A stretch of DNA of 10,968 bases from an uncultured Bacillota bacterium (GCA_937916565.1 CALFSR010000246.1:1-10968), one strand, 5' to 3'; numbered from the stretch's first letter, positions 1 through 7,698 are shown. Numbers and translations are program-made. The notes: generated by a model from the sequence alone, not told the origin.

Positions 1-126
1 ATGCCAGTCGACGTCCACGTGCCGGGCTGCCCGCCGCGGCCGGAGGCGCTGATGCACGGCGTGCTGCTGCTCCAGGACAAGATTATGCGCGAGGGTATCG
101 AGATCCCGGCGCCGGCAGGTAGGTGA
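1..126 (+). CDS. nuoB: NADH-quinone oxidoreductase subunit B, C-terminal end (partial)
   Basis: Only the last 41 residues and the TGA stop (124-126) are present; the ATG at position 1 is an internal Met codon at the window edge, not the true start. The visible piece contains VPGCPPRPEAL, the NuoB signature whose Cys is one of the four ligands of iron-sulfur cluster N2, the last cluster before quinone. It then ends in the helix typical of the family, with the usual LLQDKI-like segment. NuoB sits at the junction of the peripheral and membrane arms of complex I on the cytoplasmic side and passes electrons from NuoI clusters to quinone. nuoC follows after six bases, and its ribosome-binding site overlaps this stop codon, so the two are translationally linked. 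The other three N2 cysteines and nuoA would lie upstream, outside the window. The identification is secure despite the short length. Confidence 0.93.
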   Translation: MPVDVHVPGCPPRPEALMHGVLLLQDKIMREGIEIPAPAGR

Positions 127-132
127 TTCCCC

Positions 133-648
133 GTGAGTGACCACGACACGACACAGCTGCCGGAACATCTGCAACGGGTGGCGGCCGCCCTGCGGGATCA
201 ATACCCGCAGCTGGCTGTCGAGCCGAAAGACGGCAATTGGCTCGAGGTCAAGATCAGCGCGGATCAGTCCCCGGAGTTCTTTCGGTACCTGAAGGAGCAT
301 CCGGGGCTGGCTTTTGACTACTTGTCGGACGTGACCGCTGTCGACTACTTGGAACAGGGCCACTTTCAAGTGGTTTACCACCTTGTCCGCATCGGGACCA
401 ACGCCAAGGGGCGCGGCAAACTGGTCGTCAAGATCGACGTTCCCCGGGACAATCCCCGCGTGCCCAGCGTTGTCGACGTCTGGCCGACGGCCAATTTCCT
501 TGAACGCGAAGTCTACGACCTCATGGGCATCACGTTCGATGGCCACCCGGACTTGCGCCGCATTTTGATGCGCGAGGATTGGGTGGGCCACCCGCTGCGC
601 AAGGACTACGTCGACCAGCGCCCCAAGCGCACCCGCGTCACCCGATAG
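133..648 (+). CDS. nuoC: NADH-quinone oxidoreductase subunit C (30 kDa subunit)
   Basis: 171-residue hydrophilic protein of the complex I connecting arm, with no membrane segments. It has no cofactor; the family packs against NuoD and NuoB and helps hold the peripheral arm on the membrane. The family signature is clear at residues 124-145: EREVYDLMGITFDGHPDLRR followed by Ile-Leu. The region just before it (DVWPTANFLERE) also matches. Length is normal for a stand-alone NuoC, so this is not the NuoCD fusion seen in E. coli. The start is GTG at 133, chosen because AGGTGAT (121-127) sits five bases upstream and overlaps the nuoB stop. The C-terminal tail after GHPLRKDY is short and basic. A 53-base gap separates it from nuoD. 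Confidence 0.97.
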   Translation: MSDHDTTQLPEHLQRVAAALRDQYPQLAVEPKDGNWLEVKISADQSPEFFRYLKEHPGLAFDYLSDVTAVDYLEQGHFQVVYHLVRIGTNAKGRGKLVVKIDVPRDNPRVPSVVDVWPTANFLEREVYDLMGITFDGHPDLRRILMREDWVGHPLRKDYVDQRPKRTRVTR

Positions 649-667
649 ATACGGGGCGCGAGCGCCG

Positions 668-684
668 GGGCGGCGTTGACGCCC
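668..684 (+). other. Small GC hairpin in the nuoC-nuoD gap
   Basis: The 53-base gap between nuoC and nuoD holds a possible stem GGGCG (668-672) / CGCCC (680-684) with a seven-base loop. An alternative is GGCG-TTGA-CGCC within the same bases. It lies immediately upstream of the nuoD Shine-Dalgarno sequence (688-692). There is no T-run after it, so it does not look like a terminator. An mRNA-stability, processing or translation-tuning role is possible but inferred. In GC-rich DNA a 5-bp stem can easily arise by chance. Confidence 0.25.
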
Positions 685-687
685 GAT

Positions 688-692
688 AGGAG
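688..692 (+). promoter_or_regulatory. Shine-Dalgarno sequence deciding the TTG start of nuoD
   Basis: AGGAG (continuing as AGGAGTGA) lies nine bases before TTG at 702. No ATG occurs in the nuoD frame until the Met of NMGPQHPSTHG, which is inside the conserved core, so this site is the main support for the rare TTG start. A GTG at 717 is the only close alternative, but it is 24 bases from the site. Confidence 0.75.
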
Positions 693-701
693 TGAACGGC
701 T

Positions 702-1841
702 TTGGCCGAAACCGCTGTGACCGGTCAACTGAAGCAGGAAGCGACGACGCCGGCCGAGCACGAGCTCTTCGTCAACATGGGTCCGCAGCACCCGAGCACG
801 CACGGGGTGCTCCGGCTCATGCTCACCGTCGACGGCGAGCGGGTTCTGTCCCTCAAGCCGGACGTCGGCTACTTGCACCGGTGCTTTGAAAAGATCGCCG
901 AGCGGCGGTCGGTGCCCATGGTCGTCCCCTACTGCGACCGGACCGACTACCTCGCGGCGATCACCAGTGAATGGGCCTACGTGATGGCCGCCGAAAAGCT
1001 GATGGGCGTTGAGGTGCCCGAACGAGCCGAGTATATCCGCGTCATCGTCGGCGAGATGCAGCGCATCGCCAGCCACCTGCTCTGGTTCGGCACATTCGCG
1101 CTGGACTTGGGCGCCACGACTGCGTTCCTCTACTCGTTCCGCGAGCGCGAGACGCTTTTCGACATTTTCCAAAAGCTCACGGGCGCCCGCATGCTGTACA
1201 ACTACTTGCGGGTCGGCGGGGTGCGCAACGACCTCTACGACGGTTTCGTGGAGGATATGCAGCGGTACCTGAAGCTGCTTGAGGAGAAGCTCATCGAGTA
1301 TAACAACCTCCTCACCGGCAACCGCATCTTTGAAACGCGCACCAAGGGCGTCGGCGTCATCAGCAAGGAGGATGCGCTCGCCTACGGAGCCAGCGGCCCG
1401 GTGTTGCGCGGCTCGGGGGTCCCCCACGACTTGCGCAAGGCCGACCCGTACTCGGTTTACGACCGCTTCGAGTTCGGCATCCCCGTGGGCGAGCACGGCG
1501 ACGTCTACTCCCGGTTCGTCGTGCGCGTTCAGGAATTCTACGAGTCCATCAAGATCATCCGCCAAGCGCTCAAAGACCTCCCCGGCGGCCCGTGGCAGGG
1601 TGATGTCCCGCGGCGCATGAAGCTGGTCGGTGACGTGTACACCCGTGTCGAATCGCCCCGGGGCGAAGTCGGCGTGTACCTGGTGGGCGACGGGAGCGAC
1701 CAGCCGTACCGGTGCCACTATCGTTCCCCGTGCTTCGTCCACCTGCAGTTGCTGGAGCCGATGGGCGTCGGTCACCTGATCGCCGACATGGTGGCCATCA
1801 TCGGCAGCATCGACATCGTCATGGGCGAGGTGGACCGGTAA
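702..1841 (+). CDS. nuoD: NADH-quinone oxidoreductase subunit D (49 kDa subunit)
   Basis: 379-residue soluble subunit of the connecting arm, related to the large subunit of [NiFe] hydrogenases. It forms much of the quinone-reduction pocket together with NuoB and NuoH. Visible motifs are NMGPQHPSTHGVLRL at residues 25-39, in which His34 corresponds to the quinone-pocket His, TDY at 81-83, in which Tyr83 corresponds to the quinone headgroup-binding Tyr, and YDRFEFGIPVGEHGDVYSRF in the second half. The protein ends in VMGEVDR, the normal family C-terminus. By recall, the Thermus His38/Tyr87 pair has the same spacing as His34/Tyr83 here. The [NiFe] cysteines of hydrogenases are not seen, as expected for NuoD. 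The start is TTG at 702, supported by AGGAG nine bases upstream. The stop TAA directly abuts the ATG of nuoH. No NuoE, F or G gene follows, unlike 14-subunit operons. Confidence 0.98.
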   Translation: MAETAVTGQLKQEATTPAEHELFVNMGPQHPSTHGVLRLMLTVDGERVLSLKPDVGYLHRCFEKIAERRSVPMVVPYCDRTDYLAAITSEWAYVMAAEKLMGVEVPERAEYIRVIVGEMQRIASHLLWFGTFALDLGATTAFLYSFRERETLFDIFQKLTGARMLYNYLRVGGVRNDLYDGFVEDMQRYLKLLEEKLIEYNNLLTGNRIFETRTKGVGVISKEDALAYGASGPVLRGSGVPHDLRKADPYSVYDRFEFGIPVGEHGDVYSRFVVRVQEFYESIKIIRQALKDLPGGPWQGDVPRRMKLVGDVYTRVESPRGEVGVYLVGDGSDQPYRCHYRSPCFVHLQLLEPMGVGHLIADMVAIIGSIDIVMGEVDR

Positions 1842-2855
1842 ATGACCGAGTTGCTGTGGGGCGCTTGGCAAGGCTGGGGTTTTGGCCAGTCCAGCTTCAA
1901 CGTGGTCATGGGCCTCATCAAGGGGCTTCTGGTCTGCGTGTTCCTGGCCGTTAACGCCCTTTTTCTCGTGTACATGGAACGGAAGGTTTCCGGCTACATC
2001 CAGGGTCGCCTCGGTCCCATGCGGGTCGGTCCCAAGGGCCTGCTCCAAACGGCGGCTGACGCGCTCAAGCTTGTGACCAAGGAAGACATTATCCCGAGCG
2101 GTGCCGACGTGGCGGTGTTCATCCTCGCCCCCCTCGTCTTCTTTGCGGCGGCGACGGCCATCTGGGTCGTGATCCCGTTTGGCCCGCAGGACATCGTGCA
2201 GGATCTCAACATCGGGCTCATCTACATCTCGGCCGTAACCGGTTTGAGCGTTCTCGCCATCTTGATGGCGGGCTGGTCGTCCAACAACAAATGGTCCCTG
2301 CTTGGCGCTATGCGGTCGGCCGCCCAGCTCGTCAGCTACGAGATCCCGCTGGTCTTGTCGCTGGTTGCCATCGGCATGATGGCCGGTTCCTTGCGCCTGG
2401 GCGACATCGTGGCGGCTCAGCAAAGCGGCGTCACCAGCTGGTTTGTCTTCCCCCAGATTCTGGGTTTCATCGTGTTCTTCACGGCGGGCCTCGCGGAGAT
2501 CAACCGGGCGCCCTTCGACCTGCCCGAGGCTGAAAGCGAGCTCGTCGCGGGCTACAACACCGAGTACAGCGGATTCCGCTGGGCCGTCTTCTTCCTGGCG
2601 GAGTACGCCAACCTGGTGGCGTTCTCGGCGCTGGCGGCGACGTTTTTCTTCGGCGGGCCGACCGGACCGTTCTTGCCTCCGTTCGTGTGGTTCTTGATCA
2701 AGACTTATTTCTTCATCTTCGTAGCCATGTGGATCCGCTGGACGCTGCCTCGCATCCGGGTGGACCACCTGATGAACCTCGGCTGGTATGTGCTCATCCC
2801 CCTCGCCCTGATCAACCTGGGCTGGACGGGCCTGTACGTGGTGCTGTGGGGTTGA
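1842..2855 (+). CDS. nuoH: NADH-quinone oxidoreductase subunit H
   Basis: 337-residue polytopic membrane protein, about eight membrane helices, that anchors the peripheral arm and encloses the quinone tunnel. It carries the first part of the charged axis linking quinone chemistry to proton pumping. Hallmarks present are ERKVSGYIQGRLGPMRVGPKG (Glu46-Arg-Lys and the following loop), which contacts the quinone cavity, and EINRAPFDLPEAESELVAGY starting at Glu219, the acidic loop conserved across the family (Asp226, Glu229, Glu231, Glu233), followed by Glu241. Length is normal. The ATG at 1842 follows the nuoD stop with no gap, and its ribosome-binding site GAGGTGG (1826-1832) lies inside the end of nuoD, so translation is probably coupled. 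A 47-base gap containing a GC hairpin precedes nuoI. Confidence 0.98.
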   Translation: MTELLWGAWQGWGFGQSSFNVVMGLIKGLLVCVFLAVNALFLVYMERKVSGYIQGRLGPMRVGPKGLLQTAADALKLVTKEDIIPSGADVAVFILAPLVFFAAATAIWVVIPFGPQDIVQDLNIGLIYISAVTGLSVLAILMAGWSSNNKWSLLGAMRSAAQLVSYEIPLVLSLVAIGMMAGSLRLGDIVAAQQSGVTSWFVFPQILGFIVFFTAGLAEINRAPFDLPEAESELVAGYNTEYSGFRWAVFFLAEYANLVAFSALAATFFFGGPTGPFLPPFVWFLIKTYFFIFVAMWIRWTLPRIRVDHLMNLGWYVLIPLALINLGWTGLYVVLWG

Positions 2856-2863
2856 GCGAGCAC

Positions 2864-2881
2864 CCGGGGGCTTGACCCCGG
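2864..2881 (+). other. GC hairpin in the nuoH-nuoI gap
   Basis: CCGGGG (2864-2869) and CCCCGG (2876-2881) form a perfect six-pair, all-GC stem with a six-base loop (GCTTGA). It begins eight bases after the nuoH stop and ends just before the purine-rich ribosome-binding site of nuoI. There is no T-tract, so it is not a standard terminator. A role in mRNA stability, processing or relative expression of nuoI is inferred only. Confidence 0.4.
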
Positions 2882-2902
2882 AGCGAAGAGAGGTGTGCAA
2901 CG

Positions 2903-3412
2903 GTGTTCCGAAGCGTGCGGGACTTCCTGTCCATGATACGGACGGCGCTGGTCGGCATGGTGATCACGTTCCGCAACATGCTCCAGCCGTCCATCACCAT
3001 CCAGTACCCGGACGAGCAGTTGGACGTGCCTCTGGGCTACCGCGGAATCCCCGTCCTGCTGAGCGACGAGGAGGGCAACCTGAAGTGCGTCTCCTGCGAG
3101 CTGTGCGCGAAGGCATGCCCCGTCAACTGCATCGAGATCCAGTCGCACCGGGACAACAAGACCCGAAAGAAGGTTTTGGACGTCTACAACCTGGACTCGA
3201 CCTGGTGCATGTACTGCGGGCTGTGCGTGGAGGCGTGCCCCTTCGACGCTTTGGCGATGTCGGACCAGTTTGAGCTGGCGTCCTACGACCTGCCCGGCCT
3301 GGTTTACACCAGGGACCAGCTGGCTGCGATCGGCCGCCGGGCCATCACGCCGACCTCCGGCATCCGGGAAACCCAGAACTTCGGCATCAAGACCGGAGGT
3401 GCCAAGCGGTAA
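2903..3412 (+). CDS. nuoI: NADH-quinone oxidoreductase subunit I, 2x[4Fe-4S] ferredoxin-like
   Basis: 169-residue electron-transfer subunit carrying clusters N6a and N6b, which feed cluster N2 in NuoB. Two complete ferredoxin motifs are visible: Cys62, 65, 68 and 72 in CVSCELCAKACP, and Cys102, 105, 108 and 112 in CMYCGLCVEACP. Each block's fourth cysteine is followed by Pro, as in 8Fe ferredoxins. The amphipathic N-terminal helix (about residues 1-28) is as expected for docking to the membrane arm. The GTG start at 2903 has AGAGGTG (2889-2895) seven bases upstream. The C-terminal tail after TRDQL is about 35 residues, with no further cysteine. In complexes lacking NuoE/F/G this subunit is near the point where electrons enter from another donor; that role here is inferred. 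The stop overlaps nuoJ (TAATG). Confidence 0.98.
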   Translation: MFRSVRDFLSMIRTALVGMVITFRNMLQPSITIQYPDEQLDVPLGYRGIPVLLSDEEGNLKCVSCELCAKACPVNCIEIQSHRDNKTRKKVLDVYNLDSTWCMYCGLCVEACPFDALAMSDQFELASYDLPGLVYTRDQLAAIGRRAITPTSGIRETQNFGIKTGGAKR

Positions 3413-3954
3413 TGGACGCGACGCGCATCGCCTTCATCGTGCTGGCCGCTGTGGCCGTCGTGTCGGCCTTTCGAGTGGTGACCGCGCCCAAGATCATGCA
3501 TGCTGCCCTGTGGCTTGGGTTCACGTTCATGCTCGTCGCCGGTGTGTTCGTCACCTTGGGAGCGGAGTTTCTCGCCGCGGCCCAGGTGCTCGTGTACGTC
3601 GGCGCGGTGACGACGATCATCTTGTTCGGTATCATGTTGTCGCAGGCCGCCGAGGTGCGCAGCCGCGACCCGCTGCAGCGCGAGCGGCTGGAGGGCGCTG
3701 CCTTTTGGCGCCGGGGCGTGTTGCCCGTGTTGGCGACGGTCGCGTTTGTCGCCATCATGGTGACCGTGTACATGCGAGTGCCCTGGCCGGCGCCGCCCGG
3801 CGGCGTCATTGACACGGTGCGCCTCATCGGCAGCGCCCTGTTCACCACCTACGTGATTCCGTTTGAGCTGGCAGCGGTGCTGCTGCTCATCGCCCTCGTC
3901 GGAGCCATCGTCCTGGCGGTCCGGGACGACAACAAGGAGGAACAGGGCTCATGA
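3412..3954 (+). CDS. nuoJ: NADH-quinone oxidoreductase subunit J
   Basis: 180-residue membrane subunit with about five hydrophobic helices (roughly residues 4-22, 29-50, 53-77, 102-121 and 143-170). The conserved third helix reads GAEFLAAAQVLVYVGAVTTI and onwards, which in known structures contains the pi-bulge that changes during turnover and lies next to NuoK. The charged linker at residues 81-101 falls between helices 3 and 4. Length is normal for bacterial NuoJ. The ATG at 3412 shares one base with the nuoI stop, and GGAGGTG (3395-3401) lies ten bases upstream inside nuoI. The 3' end overlaps nuoK by four bases (ATGA). These overlaps indicate coupled translation of I, J and K. Confidence 0.96.
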   Translation: MDATRIAFIVLAAVAVVSAFRVVTAPKIMHAALWLGFTFMLVAGVFVTLGAEFLAAAQVLVYVGAVTTIILFGIMLSQAAEVRSRDPLQRERLEGAAFWRRGVLPVLATVAFVAIMVTVYMRVPWPAPPGGVIDTVRLIGSALFTTYVIPFELAAVLLLIALVGAIVLAVRDDNKEEQGS

Positions 3955-4265
3955 CCACAATCCCGTTGACGTACCCGCTCACCTTGGGGGCGATCCTGTT
4001 TGGCCTTGGGCTGTACGGTGCACTCACGCAGCGCAACGCCATCCGGATCCTCATGTGCGTGGAACTGATGCTCAACGCGGTCAATATCAACCTGGTCGCC
4101 TTCGCCGCCACCCTCCGGGAGGCGGCCGCGGCCGGGCAGATTTTCGCCCTGTTTGTGATGACGGTGGCCGCTGCCGAAGTTGCCCTGGCCCTGGCCATCA
4201 TCTTGATCCTCGCCCGCCGCGAGAGCCACATCGACATCGAGCGGGTGCACTTGCTGCGATGGTAA
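3951..4265 (+). CDS. nuoK: NADH-quinone oxidoreductase subunit K
   Basis: 104-residue subunit with three membrane helices, related to MrpC of multisubunit antiporters. It provides part of the half-channel between NuoH/J and NuoN. The two membrane-embedded glutamates needed for pumping in the family are present: Glu38 in MCVELMLNAVNINLV and Glu76 in VAAAEVALALAI. Length matches the usual 100-105 residues. The start ATG at 3951 overlaps the nuoJ stop (ATGA), with AAGGAGG (3934-3940) ten bases upstream, one of the best ribosome-binding sites in the operon. A 52-base gap follows before nuoL. Confidence 0.97.
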   Translation: MTTIPLTYPLTLGAILFGLGLYGALTQRNAIRILMCVELMLNAVNINLVAFAATLREAAAAGQIFALFVMTVAAAEVALALAIILILARRESHIDIERVHLLRW

Positions 4266-4285
4266 CTGCAACACCGTCGGACAAG

Positions 4286-4298
4286 CCCGGCGTCCGGG
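4286..4298 (+). other. Small GC hairpin in the nuoK-nuoL gap
   Basis: CCCGG (4286-4290) and CCGGG (4294-4298) pair around a three-base loop. An alternative stem, CGGAC (4278-4282) with GTCCG (4292-4296), excludes it. It ends a few bases before the nuoL ribosome-binding site (GGAAGGTGG, 4302-4310). There is no T-run. A regulatory role is inferred and weak. Confidence 0.25.
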
Positions 4299-4317
4299 TA
4301 CGGAAGGTGGCTGTGAG

Positions 4318-6228
4318 ATGATTCAACTGGCATGGCTCATTCCGGTGCTCCCGCTGGCGGCGGCCTTCTTCATCGCCCTGTTCGGCCATCGCACCACCGG
4401 CAAGGGCGACCGCGTCGGCATTGGAGCCATGAGCATCGCGTTCTTGCTGTCCGTGGGCGTCCTGCTGGACACCATGGGCGGGGCCCGCTGGGCCCAGCAC
4501 TTGACCTGGGCCATCCACGGCGACCTGGTGCTCAACCTCGGCTTTCAGGTCGACCCGCTGGCCGCCGTGATGCTGGTCGTCGTCACCGTTGTGAGCCTCA
4601 TGGTGCACATTTTCTCCGTCGGCTATATGCACGGCGACGTCCGGTACAAGCGTTACTACGCGGTCCTGTCGCTGTTCACCGCCAGCATGCTGGGCCTGGT
4701 GATCAGCGACAACCTCCTGTTCTTGTTCGTGTTCTGGGAACTGATGGGCCTGTGCTCCTACCTGCTCATCGGCCACTACTTTGAGGAGCGGGCCAACGTA
4801 CACGCAGCCAACAAGGCATTCCTCACCACCCGGGTCGGCGACGTGGGCATGTTTGTCGGCATTATGCTGTTGTTTGCGGCTGGCGGGACGTTCCGCTTCG
4901 ACGAGCTGGCCGCCAGAATCGCCGATGGAAGCTTTGCCCTGCCTGTCCTCGCGGTGGCGGCGATCCTGCTGTTCATCGGCCCCGTAGGCAAGTCGGCCCA
5001 GTTCCCGCTGCACGTCTGGCTGCCCGACGCCATGGCGGGCCCGACGCCGGCGAGCGCCCTCATCCACGCCGCGACAATGGTCGCCGCCGGCGTTTACTTG
5101 GTGGCCCGTGGGTACGCTTTGTTCGCACCGGTACCGCAGGCGCTGGAGGTCGTCGCTTGGGTCGGTGCGTTTACGGCGCTGTTTGCCGCCACCATCGCCT
5201 TGGTGATGGAAGACATCAAGAAGGTGTTGGCGTACTCCACCATCTCCCAGCTAGGCTTTATGGTGGCCGCCCTGGGCGTCGGTGCGTACACGGCCGCGGT
5301 GTTCCACTTGATGACGCACGCGTTCTTCAAGGCGCTGCTCTTCCTTGCCTCGGGCTCCGTGATCCACGCCGTGCACACCCAGAACATGCACCAGATGGGC
5401 GGCCTCTTTAAGAAGCTGCCCGTGACCGGCTGGGTGTGGCTCATCGGCGCCGGCGCCCTTATCGGAATCCCGCCGCTGTCGGGCTTCTGGAGCAAGGAAG
5501 AGATCCTGTTGGACGCCTGGCATCACCATCCGGCGATTTTCTGGACGCTGGTGGCCGCCGCCGCCTTGACGGCGTTCTACACGACGCGTGCTACGTACTT
5601 GACCTTCTTCGGCACGCCGCGCGACAAGCACGCGTATGACCACGCCCATGAGGGCGGCCGGGTCATGACCTACCCCCTGATGATCCTCGGGGTGCTTGCG
5701 GCCGTGTCCGGTTTTGTGGCCAGCCCGCTGGCCGGGTTCGTTTACTTCGGCGAGCCGCACCATGCCTCGTTCGACCCGTTCGTCTTCGGCGTGGCGACCG
5801 CGGTCTGGGTGCTCGGTGTTGGGCTGGCGCTGGCCATCTACAAGTACAACCTGGTTTCCCGCCGCGCGATCATCCAGGTGTTTTACCCCATCTGGGTAGT
5901 GCTCAAGCGGCGTTACTACATCGACGACGTGTACCAGTACGTCTTCGTCCGCGGCATGATCGGGCTTGCCCTGGTGTCCGCCTGGTTTGACCGGCACGTC
6001 ATCGACCTCATCGTTAACGCGGTCGGCTGGATCGGGCGCAAGGTGTCCGAGTACGTGGATGAATTCGATCGGGGCGTCGTCGACGGCATCGTCAACGGCA
6101 TCGGCGGTGCCTTCGTGGTCGGCAGCCGGGTTCTCCGGCAGGTGCAGACGGGCTTCGTCCAATCTTACATGCTGGTCTTGTTCCTGGGCCTGTTGGCCGG
6201 ACTGGCAATCCTGGTAATAGGAGGATAA
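4318..6228 (+). CDS. nuoL: NADH-quinone oxidoreductase subunit L
   Basis: 636-residue distal antiporter-like subunit, homologous to MrpA/D, with about 16 membrane helices. The C-terminal part is expected to form the long lateral helix that runs along NuoM and NuoN. Channel residues are all in place: Glu141 in FWELMGLCSYLL, Lys225 in GPVGKSAQFPLHVWLPDAM, His250 in SALIHAATMVAAGVYL, Lys338 in HAFFKALLF, and Lys393 in GFWSKEEIL. Length is typical. The stretch after about residue 500 (YKYNLVSRR through YYIDDVYQY) fits the region leading to the lateral helix, and the protein ends in one more hydrophobic helix. The ATG at 4318 has GGAAGGTGG seven bases upstream. nuoM begins four bases after the stop. 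Confidence 0.98.
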   Translation: MIQLAWLIPVLPLAAAFFIALFGHRTTGKGDRVGIGAMSIAFLLSVGVLLDTMGGARWAQHLTWAIHGDLVLNLGFQVDPLAAVMLVVVTVVSLMVHIFSVGYMHGDVRYKRYYAVLSLFTASMLGLVISDNLLFLFVFWELMGLCSYLLIGHYFEERANVHAANKAFLTTRVGDVGMFVGIMLLFAAGGTFRFDELAARIADGSFALPVLAVAAILLFIGPVGKSAQFPLHVWLPDAMAGPTPASALIHAATMVAAGVYLVARGYALFAPVPQALEVVAWVGAFTALFAATIALVMEDIKKVLAYSTISQLGFMVAALGVGAYTAAVFHLMTHAFFKALLFLASGSVIHAVHTQNMHQMGGLFKKLPVTGWVWLIGAGALIGIPPLSGFWSKEEILLDAWHHHPAIFWTLVAAAALTAFYTTRATYLTFFGTPRDKHAYDHAHEGGRVMTYPLMILGVLAAVSGFVASPLAGFVYFGEPHHASFDPFVFGVATAVWVLGVGLALAIYKYNLVSRRAIIQVFYPIWVVLKRRYYIDDVYQYVFVRGMIGLALVSAWFDRHVIDLIVNAVGWIGRKVSEYVDEFDRGVVDGIVNGIGGAFVVGSRVLRQVQTGFVQSYMLVLFLGLLAGLAILVIGG

Positions 6229-6232
6229 CGCG

Positions 6233-7693
6233 ATGCTGCTCAGCGCCCTGGTGTTCATCCCCCTGTTGGGGGCAATTCTGCTCGCGTTTTTCCCGAAAGA
6301 ACGGGAGAGCGCCATCCGGGGCTACGCCTTGGTGGTATCCCTCATCCCGGCCGTGCTGGTGTACTTGATCTGGCAACAGATGGACTTCTCCCAGTCGGCC
6401 ATGCAGCTGGTCATCCAGCGCGACTGGATCCCGAGCCTCGGGATCAGCTACAAGCTCGGTGTTGACGGCATCAGCTTCCCGTTGATCGCCGTCTCCGCCC
6501 TGGTGCTGCCGCTGTCGATACTGGCGTCCTTCACCATCAAGCATCGGGTGAAGGAGTTCTTCCTGTGGATGCTGGTGCTCCAGACGGCCATCTACGGGGT
6601 CTTTACGGCGCTGGATTACTTCCTGTTCTTCATCTTCTTCGAGGCGAGCCTGGTGCCGATGTACTTCATCATCGGCATTTGGGGCGGCCCGCGGAAAGAG
6701 TACGCGAGCCTAAAGTTCTTCATCTACACGCTCCTTGGCAGCGCCATCATGCTCGTCGGCATCCTGGCGCTGTACCTGGGTTCCGGTCTGCGCACCTTTG
6801 ACGTTCAGGTCCTCGCGCAGCAGGCGAATCTCGCCCCCACCCTGCAGTGGTGGATCTTCCTGGCGTTCTTCGCCGGCTTCGCAGTGAAGGTGCCTATCTT
6901 CCCGTTCCACACGTGGCTGCCTGACGCCCACGTCGAGGCGCCCACGGGCGGCTCGATGATCCTGGCGGGCATCTTGCTCAAGACCGGTACGTACGGGTTC
7001 TTCCGCTTCATGCTGCCCACGTTCCCCGACGCGGCCCAGGCGTTTTCCCCGGTGCTGGCCGTCCTCGGCATCGTCGGCATTATCTACGGCGCCCTGGCGG
7101 CCATGGGCCAAAACGACCTGAAGAAGATGGTGGCCTACTCCTCCATCAGCCACATGGGTTACGTGGTGCTGGGCGTTGCGGCCATGACGCCCATGTCCTT
7201 GAACGGCGCCATGTTCGTCAACGTGTCGCACGGGATCATCTCGCCGCTCCTGTTCTTTGTGGTGGCCAGCGTCATCTACGACAGGACGCACACCCGCATG
7301 ATGGACCAGATGAGCGGCCTGTTCACCAAGATCCCGGTGGCGGCCTCTCTGACGGCGTTCGCCGCCTTTGCAAACCTGGGCTTGCCGGGCATGGCGGGCT
7401 TTCCTGGCGAGTTCTTCACGTTCGTAGGCTCGTTCCCGGTGTACACGACGCTGGTCGTTTTGGCCGCAGCCCTGGGCCTGGTCACCACGGCCGGTTATCA
7501 CCTGTGGATGATGCAACGGGTCCTCATGGGCAAGCCCACCGGCGAGGAGCTGCCGGACATCTCCGGCCGGGAGCTCGTCGTCGCCGCGCCGCTCATGATC
7601 TGCATCGTCCTGCTCGGCATCCTGCCTGGCATTGCCCTGCGGCTCTTCAATGAGCCCATCGCGGTGCTCGCGGCCAGGCTCGGAGGGATGTGA
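6233..7693 (+). CDS. nuoM: NADH-quinone oxidoreductase subunit M
   Basis: 486-residue middle antiporter-like subunit, about 14 membrane helices, proton-translocating. Key residues visible: Glu137 in FFEASLVPMYF, Lys219 in AVKVPIFPFHTWLPDAHVEA, Lys250 in GILLKTGTYGF, and Glu393 in GFPGEFFTF, the usual terminal Glu of NuoM. AYSSISHMGYVVLG is the standard family segment. The stretch near residues 333-343 reads HGIISPLLFF, whereas the NuoM sequences I recall more often read like HGLSTGALF or HGLSAAALF; the Pro may be a lineage variant. The start ATG at 6233 follows TAGGAGG (6218-6224) by eight bases, and the site overlaps the end of nuoL. The stop lies inside the nuoN start region (ATGTGA). Confidence 0.98.
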   Translation: MLLSALVFIPLLGAILLAFFPKERESAIRGYALVVSLIPAVLVYLIWQQMDFSQSAMQLVIQRDWIPSLGISYKLGVDGISFPLIAVSALVLPLSILASFTIKHRVKEFFLWMLVLQTAIYGVFTALDYFLFFIFFEASLVPMYFIIGIWGGPRKEYASLKFFIYTLLGSAIMLVGILALYLGSGLRTFDVQVLAQQANLAPTLQWWIFLAFFAGFAVKVPIFPFHTWLPDAHVEAPTGGSMILAGILLKTGTYGFFRFMLPTFPDAAQAFSPVLAVLGIVGIIYGALAAMGQNDLKKMVAYSSISHMGYVVLGVAAMTPMSLNGAMFVNVSHGIISPLLFFVVASVIYDRTHTRMMDQMSGLFTKIPVAASLTAFAAFANLGLPGMAGFPGEFFTFVGSFPVYTTLVVLAAALGLVTTAGYHLWMMQRVLMGKPTGEELPDISGRELVVAAPLMICIVLLGILPGIALRLFNEPIAVLAARLGGM

Positions 7694-7698
7694 CGCTG

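Noticed and set aside
606..2900. 764-codon open frame on the minus strand
   Set aside because: It is antisense to nuoD and nuoH, which have full family motifs. Its product is rich in His, Asp, Arg, Glu and Gly with no recognisable domain, the usual result of reading GC-rich membrane-protein genes backwards.
3094..3240. Cysteine-rich region considered as an independent ferredoxin
   Set aside because: The two CxxCxxCxxxC(P) motifs are in frame within a complete NuoI of normal length between nuoH and nuoJ.
5251..6315. 354-codon open frame on the minus strand
   Set aside because: Antisense to nuoL; composition is typical of a shadow frame.
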